A stretch of 64,000 nt of DNA from Sulfidibacter corallicola (GTDB lineage Bacteria; Acidobacteriota; Holophagae; Acanthopleuribacterales; Acanthopleuribacteraceae), in assembly GCF_017498545.1 (NCBI RefSeq), contig NZ_CP071793.1, forward strand, positions 8,922,256 to 8,986,255. The letters run 5' to 3'. Positions within the stretch are counted from its first letter, which is position 1. Every line of letters begins with the position of its first letter. This document shows positions 1 through 9,980 of the stretch, one piece after another. The notes beneath the pieces are model-generated. The model was given only the letters and a program-made list of their open reading frames with translations. It did no database searches and was not told the DNA's origin. The position numbers were made by a program, and so were the translations under genes.

Positions 1-249
1 CCCTTCTCTTCGATCGAGCACGCCTTGGCGCTGCTCGTCGCGCTCGATCTGTGGATGACCGCCCGCGCACAGGGGACTCCCGAAGCGATCTCCCAATTCA
101 AGGAATTGCTGGCACTGGGCAACGCCAGAGGCCAGAACGCGATTCTGCGCGATTGGGTGGCGACCCACGGCACCTGGGAAGGGCGCCTCGGCGAAGTGGT
201 CGAGGCACTGACCGCCGAACTGACTCTTTTGGATCAGGCCCTGGATTGA
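1..249 (+). CDS. C-terminal part of an unidentified protein (5' end outside window)
   Basis: The frame is open from base 1 to a TGA at 247-249 and gives at least 82 residues; the start lies upstream of the window. The segment is rich in Ala, Leu and Glu, looks fully helical, and ends in an acidic, amphipathic stretch (LTAELTLLDQALD). No catalytic motif or membrane segment is visible and I do not recognise the family. It could be the tail of a helical-repeat or regulatory protein. Codon use matches the GC-rich genes that follow. Confidence 0.6.
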   Translation, partial: PFSSIEHALALLVALDLWMTARAQGTPEAISQFKELLALGNARGQNAILRDWVATHGTWEGRLGEVVEALTAELTLLDQALD

Positions 250-579
250 ACGGGTCCTTTTCCAATCGTTCGCGGATCGGTTGGGCTCGTGTTTTGACCT
301 GAAATGGGACATTCCAGTGTGCAACAGTCTTGTTGCACGAAGGGAAGCACCCTGTTCTCAAAAAGTTAGGATTCCTCGAAATTCGGCGCCTTGGGAATCC
401 GAATTTCGAGGGTCACACCGCCGCCACAAGGCCATCGCCGCCTCGCAACGGGGCCTGGCGGCAGGATCCGAGGGAGCCGTTCGCCAAAACCGCTGTTTCT
501 GGATGGGCCCCTGCCTGGTTATAATAGGGTCACGGCATTTCAATGAAACACGGTTCACACGACAGAACTGGAGTCGTGC
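250..579. other. intergenic region without a recognised gene
   Basis: About 330 bp separate the truncated first gene from the histidine kinase. Short overlapping frames exist but none has a ribosome site or a recognisable protein. A TATAAT-like stretch (GGTTATAATAGGG, about 518-530) lies some 50 bp before the kinase start and is a plausible -10 element. No convincing -35 was found. Confidence 0.4.
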
Positions 580-3500
580 ATGAGTACAGGCTCGGGCCCC
601 CGGCCGGCGCGCTTCGATTGGAGACCTCGTCTTCGTTCAAGCCTGTCCCCTTTTCTCGAGATCGCATTGATTCTGTTTGGGCACAGCCTTGCCTGGGCCC
701 AATACCTTCCCTTTCGCACGCTTTCCATCGACGACGGCCTCCTGCAATCGACCGTGTACGACATGTACCAGGATCAACAGGGATACCTGTGGCTCGCGAC
801 GATTGCCGGAGTCAGCCGATTCGACGGTCTGGATTTTCACAACTACACCAATCACGACGGGCTTCCCCATTATTTGACCCGATCGATCCTGCAGACGCCG
901 GACGGGCGGATATGGGTGGCGACCGATGGCGGCTTGGCCTCGTTCAACGGAGATGCGTTCGAGAGTCTCGGGCACATCGATCCGCGTCTGGATCTCCCGG
1001 TTCGCGCGCTCTACCCCAGCGGCCCGGGCTTTTTCATCGGCACGCTGGGAGCTGGTCTGTGCCTGTGGAACGGTCACGCCCTGACCTGTTTCGATGCACC
1101 CGAGGAGATGAAATTCAGGCAGGTCGGCGCCATCACGTCGGATGGGCGGGACGGGCTTTGGTTGAGTACCGAACGCGGCATCGCTCACTTCGACGGGATT
1201 CGCATCACCCCCTTCCCCGCGGCGGACCGGTTGCCCGCGCGCAACGTGCGAACCCTCTACCGGGATTCGCGCGGTCGCCTGTGGATCGGCACCCACCGCA
1301 ACGGCGCCCTGATTTGGGACGGCAGCGAGCTGCGTGTCCCGGGCCCCGTGGCGACCGACGACGCCGGTTCCCAGCCAGAAGAATCGGTCGAGAACCCGTT
1401 GGCCGGCGAGGCGGTCAATCGCTTTTTCGAGAGCGAGAACGGCGACATGTGGGTGGCCACCCGCGAATCGGGGGCCTTTCGCTTCGACGCCGAAGAGCGA
1501 CTCGTGAAGCAATACACGAGTGCGGTCGGCTTGGGTTCGAACAGTGTCTATTCGTTCCTGCGCGATCACGAGGGCGGCCTGTGGTTCGGCACCTTCGGCG
1601 GCGGCGTGTCGCGTCTGCCGGGCGAGGACCTGTTGCGCTACGCCAAGCAGACCGGGCTGCCCGACCCCAACGTGTACGCGATTACCCAGGACGGCGAGGG
1701 CACCATTTGGATCGGCAGCAACGGTGCCGGGCTTTCGCGCATGGAGGGCGATCGCCTGGTGCAGTTCGAACGCAACGACGAACTGGCGCATCCCAAGGTC
1801 ATGTGCGCCATGTCCGCGTCGGACGGGTCCCTGTGGGTCGGCACGCTCGGCGGCCTGAGCGTGTTCGACGGCCAGGCCTTCCGCCACTACAAACGCGGGA
1901 GGGATTTACCGCACAACACGGTCTACGACCTGGCCGAGGATGACGGGGGACGGGTCTGGATCGGGACCCGTCGTGGCCTGGTGAAATACGAGAACGGGAT
2001 GTTCACGAGGCCTCGCGGCCCCAACAGTTGGAAAGCCGCACAGATCAACACCCTGTGGATCGATCAGGACGGGGTGTGGTTGGGCTCCGCCGAAGGGTTG
2101 GCTCGGGTTTCCCGGAATGTGATCCAGCCCATCCAAAGACCCACCGATGCCGAACTCTTCGTTCAAGACCTGGTGCGCGACGGCGACGGGGTGCTGTGGT
2201 TGGCGACCAGTGACGGGCTGTACCGCTACGATCACCACGGTTTCGAACGCTTCGGCGCCAAAGAGGGGCTTTCGTCCTCGATGTGCAAGGCGGTGACGAT
2301 CGATCGGCGCGGTCACTTGTGGGTGGGCACCCTGCGCGGCCTGTACCGCTACGATTACCGCACCTTTTCGGTCTTCACCTCGCGGGACGGGGTGGCCTCC
2401 AACGAAATCAACCGCGGCGGAGCCTTTCGCGACAAGACCGGCAACCTGTGGTTCGGCACCGTTCACGGTGTGACCAAGGTTCGACACGACGCGAACTTCA
2501 CGCCGAACACCACGCCCCCGCCGATCCACATCCGCGGCCTGGTGGTCAACGGCGTTCCCCAGCGCCCCAAGGACGTCTACAGCCTGCCCCACGACCGCAA
2601 CGACCTGGCCATTTCGTTCAAGGCGATCACGTTCTCCGCCCCCGAGGAACTGAAGTACAGCTACCGTTTGAAGGGCGGCGAGGCCGTCTGGCGCCAGGGC
2701 ACCACCGACAACGTGCTGTTCCCGGCCCTTTCGCCGGGTCGCTATACCTTCGAGGTGCGCGCCTGCAACAGCGACGGCGTCTGCAGCGAAAGCCCGGCTC
2801 GCCTGTCGTTCCAAATCCACCCTCCTTTCTGGGCGGAGGTCTGGTTCCGCGCCCTGCTGCTGGCGGTGGTGCTGGCGTTCGGCTACCTGGTGTTCCAGGA
2901 TCGCATGCGCAAGGAACGCATGCGGACCAATGCCGCCGCGGCTACCGCCACCGCCGAGGCCAAAAGCCGCTTCCTGGCCGCCATGAGCCACGAATTGCGT
3001 ACGCCGCTGAACGCCATCCTCGGGTACAGCGAGCTGCTGGCCGAGGAGGCCGAAGACAACGACCACCAGCAGTACCAGGACGACCTGGATAAAATCAACT
3101 ACGCGGCCCGCCAACTCCTTCAATTGGTCGACAACCTGCTGGACCTCTCCAAGCTGGAGGCGGAGAAGACGTCGATGCACTGGGAATCGTTCGCCGTCGA
3201 AGAATTCGTGCTGAAGCTGACGGGGTTGGTACAGCCGCTGGTGGCCAAGGGCGGCAACGTGTTCCGCACCAATCTCGATGGCAGCCCGACCCTGATTTAT
3301 GCCGATCGCACCAAATTGCGTCAAATCCTGCTGAACCTGATCAGCAACGCGGCCAAGTTCACGGAAAACGGCACCATCACCCTGCGGGTGACGATCGACG
3401 CGGCCAAAAACGGCGATCCGCACACGCTTTGGCAGGTGGAGGATACCGGTATCGGCATGGACCCCACCCAGCTCCAACACCTGTTCCAGGCCTATACCCA

Positions 3501-3663
3501 GGTGCACACGGCCGATGTGGCCAAGTACGGCGGCACGGGCTTGGGACTGATGTTGTGCCGCCGCTTCTGTACCATGATGGGTGGCGATCTGACGGTGTCC
3601 AGCGAGGTCGGCGTGGGCACGACCTTCTCGGTGGTGCTGCCGGACAGGCAGAAGCCGGCGTAG
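580..3663 (+). CDS. membrane sensor histidine kinase with Reg_prop beta-propeller and Y_Y_Y sensor
   Basis: Predicted one-component or two-component sensor kinase of 1027 residues. A signal peptide or anchor (about 20-41) is followed by roughly a dozen Reg_prop repeats with the recurrent motif 'D..G.LW.GT..GL' (about 45-640), which build a periplasmic beta-propeller. A Y_Y_Y domain follows (about 670-745), then one membrane helix (about 757-775). A HisKA domain carries the phospho-acceptor His804 in SHELRTPLNA, and an HATPase_c domain has N, G1 (DTGIG) and G2 (GGTGLGL) boxes. The order is that of the SusR-like hybrid family, but it ends after the ATPase domain: no receiver or AraC domain is fused, and no response regulator lies next door. 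In the family such propellers bind oligosaccharides or other periplasmic ligands; the ligand here is unknown. Confidence 0.93.
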   Translation: MSTGSGPRPARFDWRPRLRSSLSPFLEIALILFGHSLAWAQYLPFRTLSIDDGLLQSTVYDMYQDQQGYLWLATIAGVSRFDGLDFHNYTNHDGLPHYLTRSILQTPDGRIWVATDGGLASFNGDAFESLGHIDPRLDLPVRALYPSGPGFFIGTLGAGLCLWNGHALTCFDAPEEMKFRQVGAITSDGRDGLWLSTERGIAHFDGIRITPFPAADRLPARNVRTLYRDSRGRLWIGTHRNGALIWDGSELRVPGPVATDDAGSQPEESVENPLAGEAVNRFFESENGDMWVATRESGAFRFDAEERLVKQYTSAVGLGSNSVYSFLRDHEGGLWFGTFGGGVSRLPGEDLLRYAKQTGLPDPNVYAITQDGEGTIWIGSNGAGLSRMEGDRLVQFERNDELAHPKVMCAMSASDGSLWVGTLGGLSVFDGQAFRHYKRGRDLPHNTVYDLAEDDGGRVWIGTRRGLVKYENGMFTRPRGPNSWKAAQINTLWIDQDGVWLGSAEGLARVSRNVIQPIQRPTDAELFVQDLVRDGDGVLWLATSDGLYRYDHHGFERFGAKEGLSSSMCKAVTIDRRGHLWVGTLRGLYRYDYRTFSVFTSRDGVASNEINRGGAFRDKTGNLWFGTVHGVTKVRHDANFTPNTTPPPIHIRGLVVNGVPQRPKDVYSLPHDRNDLAISFKAITFSAPEELKYSYRLKGGEAVWRQGTTDNVLFPALSPGRYTFEVRACNSDGVCSESPARLSFQIHPPFWAEVWFRALLLAVVLAFGYLVFQDRMRKERMRTNAAAATATAEAKSRFLAAMSHELRTPLNAILGYSELLAEEAEDNDHQQYQDDLDKINYAARQLLQLVDNLLDLSKLEAEKTSMHWESFAVEEFVLKLTGLVQPLVAKGGNVFRTNLDGSPTLIYADRTKLRQILLNLISNAAKFTENGTITLRVTIDAAKNGDPHTLWQVEDTGIGMDPTQLQHLFQAYTQVHTADVAKYGGTGLGLMLCRRFCTMMGGDLTVSSEVGVGTTFSVVLPDRQKPA

Positions 3664-4877
3664 CGGCAACGCGCCAAGCCCACGAGCGTCCATTCCCCAA
3701 AACACCCACCACCGAAGCCGTAAACCATAAAACAAGCATTTCCAGAAAAGTACACCTTGCCTGCCGGTTGAACAGGGGCGGTAAGCCAGCTTGCTCAACC
3801 AATCGAAGCGATCTAGCATGGATAGAAATCGATCATCGAGAGATCTAGGCCCGACTTATTTGCTCCGCTTTTTGGCTACTTAATCTTGCGAAGCGTGGAT
3901 CGCTTCGAAGTGTCGGCCGGGCCGGCCAACCTACAGCCGCGCCGATCCTCAAAGCATGCGGGAACTCTTCGCATGGATCACTTCGATCTAGCATGGATAG
4001 AAATCGATCATCGAGAGATCTAGGCCCGATTTATTTGCTCCGCTTTTTGGCTACTTAATCTTGCGAAGCGTGGATCGCTTCGAAGTGTCGGCCGGGCCGG
4101 CCAACCTACAGCCGCGCCGATCCTCAAAGCATGCGGGAACTCTTCGCATGGATCACTTCGATCTAGCATGGATAGAAATCGATCATCGAGAGATCTAGGC
4201 CCGATTTATTTGCTCCGCTTTTTGGCTACTTAATCTTGCGAAGCGTGGATCGCTTCGAAGTGTCGGCCGGGCCGGCCAACCTACAGCCGCGCCGATCCTC
4301 AAAGCATGCGGGAACTCTTCGCATGGATCACTTCGAAACGTACATCCAACGGATGTACCTACCGGGCACGACGCATCCCTCGGCATTCGGGCATTCCGAG
4401 CACTTTTGTTTCAAGTGAAGATTGGGCTCGCGATCTGGGCGGCCAGACTTAACCTACTAGGTTTTAGGCCTTTTACCGTCGCCCGAGCCTGCCGGGCGAT
4501 CTCGCGTGCGAGCGACGAAGATTCCGGCGACGGTCCGGGTGGGAACCACGACCGCTTGGCGACACCTGCGAAGTTCCGAAGGCCGCGTCAAAAAACGCCG
4601 CGTTCAAATATATGGACAAGGCCGCGACCCATTTCCGTCTCGGAATTTTCTCATTCAAGCTTTTCCTTGCTTTTTCCCCACGCCCTTGGTTTGATACTTG
4701 CCGGATCGAAGCTGCCTGGGGTTGGGGCGCCATGATGTATGCCGTAGGATCCGAGGTTTCCCACCAACACCACCTCTCTCCGCTTCGAATTGGCGACGCC
4801 TCGATCGGCGTGCGCTGCACGTTGGAGCCTGTCCCCTTGGCGCCAACGCCCGCTGTCGCAAAGGGGAATGCTTGAAA
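3664..4877. repeat. intergenic region with a 175-bp unit repeated three times in tandem (3810-4334)
   Basis: Three head-to-tail copies start at 3810, 3985 and 4160 (exactly 175 bp apart) and are almost identical; a visible difference is CCGACTTATT in copy 1 against CCGATTTATT in copies 2 and 3. Each unit begins GATCTAGCATGGATAGAAAT and contains family A sequence (CGAAGTGTCGGCCGGGCCGG, GGGAACTCTTCGCATGGATC). The third unit runs into a family A hairpin at 4340-4358 (GTACATCC-AAC-GGATGTAC). A related fragment (GGTTGA...TCAACCAATCGAAG) lies at 3769-3806. No gene is supported in the region. Confidence 0.9.
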
Positions 4878-4892
4878 ATGGGGGAGCACACC

Positions 4893-6029
4893 ATGGAAGG
4901 TGAGGTAATCAAAGATCAACCCGAGTGGCGCCAGGGTGATATCCGATTCATGAAACGCGCATTGGAGCTGGCCGAGCGTGCCGCGGGGCGCACGTCGCCG
5001 AATCCGATGGTCGGGGCGGTCATCGTCAAAGAAGGCCGCGTGATCGGCGAAGGCTGGCATCATCGCGCCGGCGAACCCCACGCCGAAATCGAAGCCCTGC
5101 GCAGTGCCACCGAAGACGTGCGTGACGCCACGGTCTACGTCAGCCTGGAACCCTGCTGCCATTTCGGCCGCACACCACCCTGCACCAAAGCCCTGATCGA
5201 TGCCGGCATCACCCGCGTCTTCTACGCCACCAGCGACGAAGACCCGCGCACCAAGGGCGAAGGCCACAAGGAACTCGAGGCGGCCGGCCTGGAAGTCGTA
5301 CGCGGCCCGCTCGAGGAAGAGGCCCGCCACCTGAATCGCGCCTTTTTCCACTTCATGACGGCGAAACGCCCCTACGTCATCGCCAAGTACGCGATGAGCC
5401 TGGACGGGCGAATCGCCACCCACACCGGCAACAGTCACTGGATCACCGGGCTCGAGTCGCGCGCCGAAACCCACCGCCTGCGCGACAACTGCGATGCGCT
5501 GCTGGTCGGTGCCGGAACCGCCATCGCCGACGATCCGGAACTGGTGGTCTCGCTGGAAGAGCACGACGGACGGCAACCCCTGCGCGTGGTGCTGGACAGC
5601 ACCGGTCGCGTGCCCCTGAAGGCCAAACTGTTCGACGCGTCGCTGCCCGGCAAGACCGTGCTTGCGACCACCTCGGCGATGGACGTCTACCATCGCTCCG
5701 AATTGGTCAGCAAGGGCGTGGAGGTCTGGGAGATTGCACCCACCGAAAATGGCGAAATCAGCCTGATTCCCCTGCTGGAACGGCTCACCCAGCACGACGT
5801 GCTGTCGCTCATGGTCGAAGGCGGCGCCATCACCCTGGGTTCCTTCTTCGCCGAACACCTGATCAACGAAGTCTGGGCGTTCGTCGGGGCCAAATTGATC
5901 GGCGGCTCCGGTGCACCCGGACCGATCGGATCCACGGGCATCGCCCGCCTGGAGCAGTCGCCGCCGCTGGACGTCTACGAGACCGAACGGCTCGAAAGCG
6001 ATGTCCTGATCAAGGCGAAGGTCGTCTGA
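4893..6029 (+). CDS. ribD: bifunctional riboflavin biosynthesis protein RibD (pyrimidine deaminase / reductase)
   Basis: Catalyses the second and third steps of riboflavin synthesis: deamination of the GTP cyclohydrolase II product, then NADPH-dependent reduction of its ribose. The N-terminal cytidine-deaminase-like domain has the zinc motif HAE (GEPHAEIEAL) and PCCHFGRTPPC. The C-terminal RibD_C reductase has KYAMSLDGRIAT, the GAGTAIADDPEL nucleotide loop and VEGGAITLGSFF. At 378 residues it has the usual length. I chose ATG 4893 because GGGGGAG lies 6 nt upstream; ATG 4878 in frame is an alternative. No ribE, ribBA or ribH neighbour is present, so it is a detached rib gene. I looked for an FMN riboswitch upstream and did not find its conserved core. 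Confidence 0.96.
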   Translation: MEGEVIKDQPEWRQGDIRFMKRALELAERAAGRTSPNPMVGAVIVKEGRVIGEGWHHRAGEPHAEIEALRSATEDVRDATVYVSLEPCCHFGRTPPCTKALIDAGITRVFYATSDEDPRTKGEGHKELEAAGLEVVRGPLEEEARHLNRAFFHFMTAKRPYVIAKYAMSLDGRIATHTGNSHWITGLESRAETHRLRDNCDALLVGAGTAIADDPELVVSLEEHDGRQPLRVVLDSTGRVPLKAKLFDASLPGKTVLATTSAMDVYHRSELVSKGVEVWEIAPTENGEISLIPLLERLTQHDVLSLMVEGGAITLGSFFAEHLINEVWAFVGAKLIGGSGAPGPIGSTGIARLEQSPPLDVYETERLESDVLIKAKVV

Positions 6030-6116
6030 ATCGAACCCCGCCCCATGCGTGAGCTCGCCCCCACCGGAATCGGTTGAATCCCCCCCCGAGTCGATTCTCC
6101 AGGAGAGGCACAAACC

Positions 6117-6145
6117 AAAAAGGCCGCCCCGTAAGGCGGCCTTTT
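6117..6145. terminator. bidirectional Rho-independent terminator between ribD and the TonB receptor gene
   Basis: AAAAAGGCCGCC (6117-6128), a six-base loop, then GGCGGCCTTTT (6135-6145). The stem is perfect and flanked by A's on one side and T's on the other, so it can end ribD on the plus strand and the receptor gene on the minus strand, which converge here. Confidence 0.9.
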
Positions 6146-6171
6146 CGCGTTTCTGGGTCCCGAAATCGGGA

Positions 6172-8595
6172 TTACATTTTCAGGTTGAATTTGGTGAAGA
6201 AGAACGAACCGTTGATGCCCATCTGGACGTTTTCCCAGGGCGCACCGTTTTCGGTCTCGTTGGGATCCTGGCGCGTCGGGTTGGTGTCGAAGATGTTGGT
6301 GCCGCCGAAGGTCCAGGTCACGCCGCGACCCAGATCCACGTTGAAGGACAGGTCCACCGTGGTGGCGGGATCGTAGGATTGCGGCGGTGAATCGGGATCG
6401 TCCAACTGGGTCCAGGTACCCGAGACCACGTCGCCGAAGTGGGCGACTTTCAGGTTGCCGCCGAAACGGTCGCGCGAGTAATCGAAGGTCAGGGTCGCCT
6501 TGGTTTCGGGTGCCGACCCCTCGACGAACATCCGCTCACGGGTGCTGAAGTAGATCTCTTCCTTGCCTTCCAGGCTGGGGGCGGTGTTGATTTCCTCGAC
6601 CTCCGTCTTGTTGTAGTTGAAGGCCACGAAGCTGTTCAGGTTGCCGCCGGCGAGCTTGCCGCGATGGGCGATGGTCAGGTCGACTCCCTCGGTGCTGGTG
6701 TCGATCGCGTTGGTGAAGAAGCGCGCTTCCGAAAGGCCCTGGGCGTCGATGATTTCGCCGATGTCCGAGTCCTCGGCCGTGAAACCGCCGGTCAGGACGA
6801 TGCGGTCCTCGATGTCGATCACGTAGCCGTCGAGGGTGATGGTCAGTTCGGAACGCGGGGTGTAGGTGAACCCGAAGGTCAGGTTCTCGCTGGTTTCTTC
6901 CTTGAGCGAGGGAATGCCCACGAGGCGCGCCAATTCGCTTTCGTTGGGCGCCAGTTTCACGTCGGCGGCGACGCCGGCGATAAAATCGGTGAAGGTGGAG
7001 CTGAAATAACGCTGGTGCAGGCTCGGCGCCCGGAACCCGGTGCTGACGCTGCCGCGAAAGGCGATCCGCTCACTGGCCTTGTAGCTGAGGGCCAGCTTGC
7101 CGTTCACGGTGTCGCCGAAATCACTGTAGTCCTCACCGCGGACGGCCGCGGCCAGCAGGAACTTTTCGGAGAACTGTAGTTCCACGTCCAGGTAGAGCGC
7201 CGTGTTGTCGCGATCGGCATCGATCTCGTCGACCGGTTGAAAGCCGGGGAAGCCCTGGGACCCGGCATTGCCGCCGCCCGCACCGTCGAAGTCCGCGTAG
7301 GAACCGGGCTCGCCGGCGAAGATTTCGTAGGTTTCACGCCGGAACTCGAAGCCGGTGGCCACGTTCACGCCGGCCAGCACATCGGGGAAGAACCGGGAGA
7401 AGTCGAGGTTCGTGGTGTGCTGGGTGAACTGGAAACCGCCCGCGTCGAATTCGGTGGGCGAGATGCCGTTGTTGGTGGTGGCGATCGAGGCGTTCAGCGT
7501 CTGGGTGATCAGGTACTCCATGCGGTTGGAACCGTAGGTCGTACTGATGTCGTAGAACCAGGCGCCGGCCAGGCCGTGGAACCCGAACGCGGCCGAGTAG
7601 TCTTCGATGTCGGTTTCGATTTCGGGTACGAAGCCGTCGGGGTACATTTCCGCCGAGTTGCGCGAGGGAATGTCGTCGGAACCCACGCCGTCGCGGTACC
7701 AGGCACCGGCGGCGCCGTCGCGGGCGTTGAGGCCGCCGTGGCCGTAGAAGGTGCCCACGTCGCCGACCGGCTTGCTCAGGTTGAAGAACAAAATGCTGTT
7801 TTCGGTTTCGGCATCGCCGATGATGCGCGGTTCGTTGTCGCCGGAACGGTCGGTGCGGTCACGGGTCAGAAACTCACCCGTCAGGTTCAACACCCCGCCG
7901 TTGCCCAGTTCCATGCCGTAGTTCAGGGCGGCCTGGCCGTAATCGCCATCCCCTTCCTGGTACTGCCCCAAAGAGGCCACCGCATTCAGGCCCAAATCCT
8001 TGCGCAGCACGATGTTGATGACGCCGGCGATCGCGTCCGATCCGTATTGGGCCGCCGCACCGTCGCGCAGGATCTCGATCCGCTCGATGGCGCTGACGGG
8101 GATCGTGTTCAAATCGGTGCCCACGTTGCCGCGCGCCCGGGTACCGAACAGATAGACCAGCGACGACGTGTGGCGCCGCTTGCCGTTGATGAGCACCAAC
8201 ACCTGATCGGGTCCCAATCCGCGCAGGGTGGCCGCATCCACGTGGTCACTGCCGTCCGAGCCCGACTGACGGTTCGAATTGAAAGACGGCGCGGTGAACT
8301 GGAGAAGCTGGCCCAAATCCAATTGACCCGAATCGGAAACCAGTTCCTCGACCGGCACCACGTCGACCGGCACCGGGGTTTCCGTCTGCGACCGCTCCAG
8401 ACGTCGCGTACCGACCGTGATCGTTTCGACGATGGCCGGTTGTTCGACCGACTCTTCCTCCGCTTGACTTTCCTGGGCGAAGCCCATCGCTCCGAGACCG
8501 CAGAGCCCGACCATCGCACTCGTTGTCCAAATGTTCCTGAATCGGCGCAGCAGCGTCCGGCGCAAATCCGATTCGGTCTGCCAAAGAAATCGCAT
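6172..8595 (-). CDS. TonB-dependent outer-membrane receptor
   Basis: An outer-membrane beta-barrel transporter of 807 residues that imports a ligand using TonB energy. After a signal peptide (about 20-45, ending GFAQ) comes a plug domain (about 60-190) with typical motifs: LRGLGPDQVLVLINGKR, IERIEILRDGAAAQYGSDAI and AGVINIVLRKD. The rest is the barrel, with alternating aromatic strands and Asp/Gly/Asn-rich loops. It ends FFFTKFNLKM. The start is ATG 8595 because AGGAGG lies 5 nt upstream at 8601-8606; longer reading into the upstream region is not supported. The substrate is not evident: no siderophore, B12 or SusD gene is adjacent. The VYLFGTRARG/LNTIP segment resembles plugs often seen in large environmental receptor families. 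Confidence 0.93.
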   Translation of the reverse strand: MRFLWQTESDLRRTLLRRFRNIWTTSAMVGLCGLGAMGFAQESQAEEESVEQPAIVETITVGTRRLERSQTETPVPVDVVPVEELVSDSGQLDLGQLLQFTAPSFNSNRQSGSDGSDHVDAATLRGLGPDQVLVLINGKRRHTSSLVYLFGTRARGNVGTDLNTIPVSAIERIEILRDGAAAQYGSDAIAGVINIVLRKDLGLNAVASLGQYQEGDGDYGQAALNYGMELGNGGVLNLTGEFLTRDRTDRSGDNEPRIIGDAETENSILFFNLSKPVGDVGTFYGHGGLNARDGAAGAWYRDGVGSDDIPSRNSAEMYPDGFVPEIETDIEDYSAAFGFHGLAGAWFYDISTTYGSNRMEYLITQTLNASIATTNNGISPTEFDAGGFQFTQHTTNLDFSRFFPDVLAGVNVATGFEFRRETYEIFAGEPGSYADFDGAGGGNAGSQGFPGFQPVDEIDADRDNTALYLDVELQFSEKFLLAAAVRGEDYSDFGDTVNGKLALSYKASERIAFRGSVSTGFRAPSLHQRYFSSTFTDFIAGVAADVKLAPNESELARLVGIPSLKEETSENLTFGFTYTPRSELTITLDGYVIDIEDRIVLTGGFTAEDSDIGEIIDAQGLSEARFFTNAIDTSTEGVDLTIAHRGKLAGGNLNSFVAFNYNKTEVEEINTAPSLEGKEEIYFSTRERMFVEGSAPETKATLTFDYSRDRFGGNLKVAHFGDVVSGTWTQLDDPDSPPQSYDPATTVDLSFNVDLGRGVTWTFGGTNIFDTNPTRQDPNETENGAPWENVQMGINGSFFFTKFNLKM

Positions 8596-9980
8596 GATTC
8601 CCTCCTGTGAACTCTCCTGGGTTTTGTCCCGATCGACAAAAAAGCTTGCCGGATCACTGTCCGGGCCCACTTCGAGGTGCCGTGGCCCGACCGTCCCGAA
8701 TGACGGCCACTTGGGACACCAACCCGTCGAAGCCCCACCCGAGGTCGACCACACGGGAGGCGTGTGCCGAGCGGATGAGATTCGACCATGTGCAGTAATC
8801 GCGTATCCTCCGTTCGTTCAGGGCCGGCAATATTAATGAAAACCGGAGATCGCCTGAATGAAGGGTTTGGTAGAAAAATACATTCACGTTGAGTTCGGTA
8901 AGGAGCACCGTGGCAAAATCAAACACAAAAGTATGCAATGGCTTATCGCCGATCGGGAGTTGGAAAATCATTTCCGATTTCTCCGGCCAGGTCAATACAA
9001 CATTGAAAAAAAAGGTGCCAACCCGGTTAATATGGCGCACCGTTTCGCGTGGGTTCGGGCTTCGAAACCGGGGCCCTTCCGGGCGCATCGCACATGGATA
9101 AGGTGCCTAACCACAGGGACCATGGAGAAAACCCGGGCAGCACGGGGCGGCGACCGCGACGCGTTCCGCGGCACCCGTGGATCCACGCCGCGATGATGAC
9201 CGGGATCACACATGCACTATTTTCGGAGACACACGTATTCACATGGAATTAAAATCAACTCATGCGGCACACGAAACTCACCTCCCAATCCTGCCGCACT
9301 TTTTCAAAATTCCCTCTTGAAATTAGTTATCCTTCTCCAACACCTTGAAGCATAGGCTCGGATATGGGCTTGATCGGCGTTGTCTATGGCAAGGGACAAC
9401 GAATCCGATCGGGACCTCGTTCCTTTTTCAAGCTTGAGCAAATTGGCCGGAACACTCCGGCCTTTTTTTATGGTGACCGCGCCGCCACGACTCGCCATCG
9501 CGGTCCTTTTCCATCGCGAACGGGCCGGTTCGTACCACTTTTTCACGCTTGTTTGCCTACCTGAGTCACCAAATCTACCGATCTTTGTCACTTTTCCATA
9601 GATTTTTGCGATATTTTTTTGGACTGATTGAATACAATCTTTTCCTACGCCCGTTTTTCCCCCTTGTTTTTCTCTACCGAGTACATCGATGGGCGGGCTG
9701 ATTCGACGACCGAGTCGTGGCACGCCACTCGGGGTCCGTGATACGACACAAGGCTTTTTCCAAACGCAGGAGCCATCGAGCCGATCGACCGGTACCCGGT
9801 CGATCGCGAGGGTTCGAACGACCCGGAACCATGGGTTCGCGCCGCTCTCGCTTCCCGTCGCGACAAAAGTCTTGTGAGGCGCACCGCCATGAATCGTACC
9901 CATTGGTAATGAACTCCCCGAATTTTTCCGGTCGTCCTCAATCGTGCAATCTCGCTAATTACTTAAAAGGTGAACAAAAC
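8596..9980. other. long intergenic region (1.4 kb) without a supportable protein gene
   Basis: The region lies between the divergent receptor and metalloprotease genes. Its short frames (for example 8858-9196) have no ribosome site, no recognisable domain and uneven codon use, so I do not call them. A clean plus-strand terminator sits at 9445-9469. AT-rich DNA around 9595-9670 may contain the promoter of the downstream protease, whose leader would then be about 300 nt. Confidence 0.5.
9445..9469 (+). terminator. Rho-independent terminator with no obvious upstream gene
   Basis: GGCCGGA (9445-9451), loop ACAC, TCCGGCC (9456-9462), then seven T's (9463-9469). This is a strong plus-strand terminator. 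The nearest plus-strand gene upstream is ribD, 3.4 kb away, so it must end a short unannotated transcript or attenuate a leader. Confidence 0.75.

Noticed and set aside
637-3819. Long minus-strand frames opposite the histidine kinase
   Set aside because: Antisense frames in GC-rich DNA; they show no family features, while the plus strand encodes clear kinase motifs.
4740-4877. Possible FMN riboswitch before ribD
   Set aside because: The conserved FMN aptamer core was not found, although some hairpins are present.
8858-9196. Small protein gene in the receptor-protease intergenic region
   Set aside because: No ribosome site, no recognisable domain, and the C-terminal half looks like random GC-rich translation.
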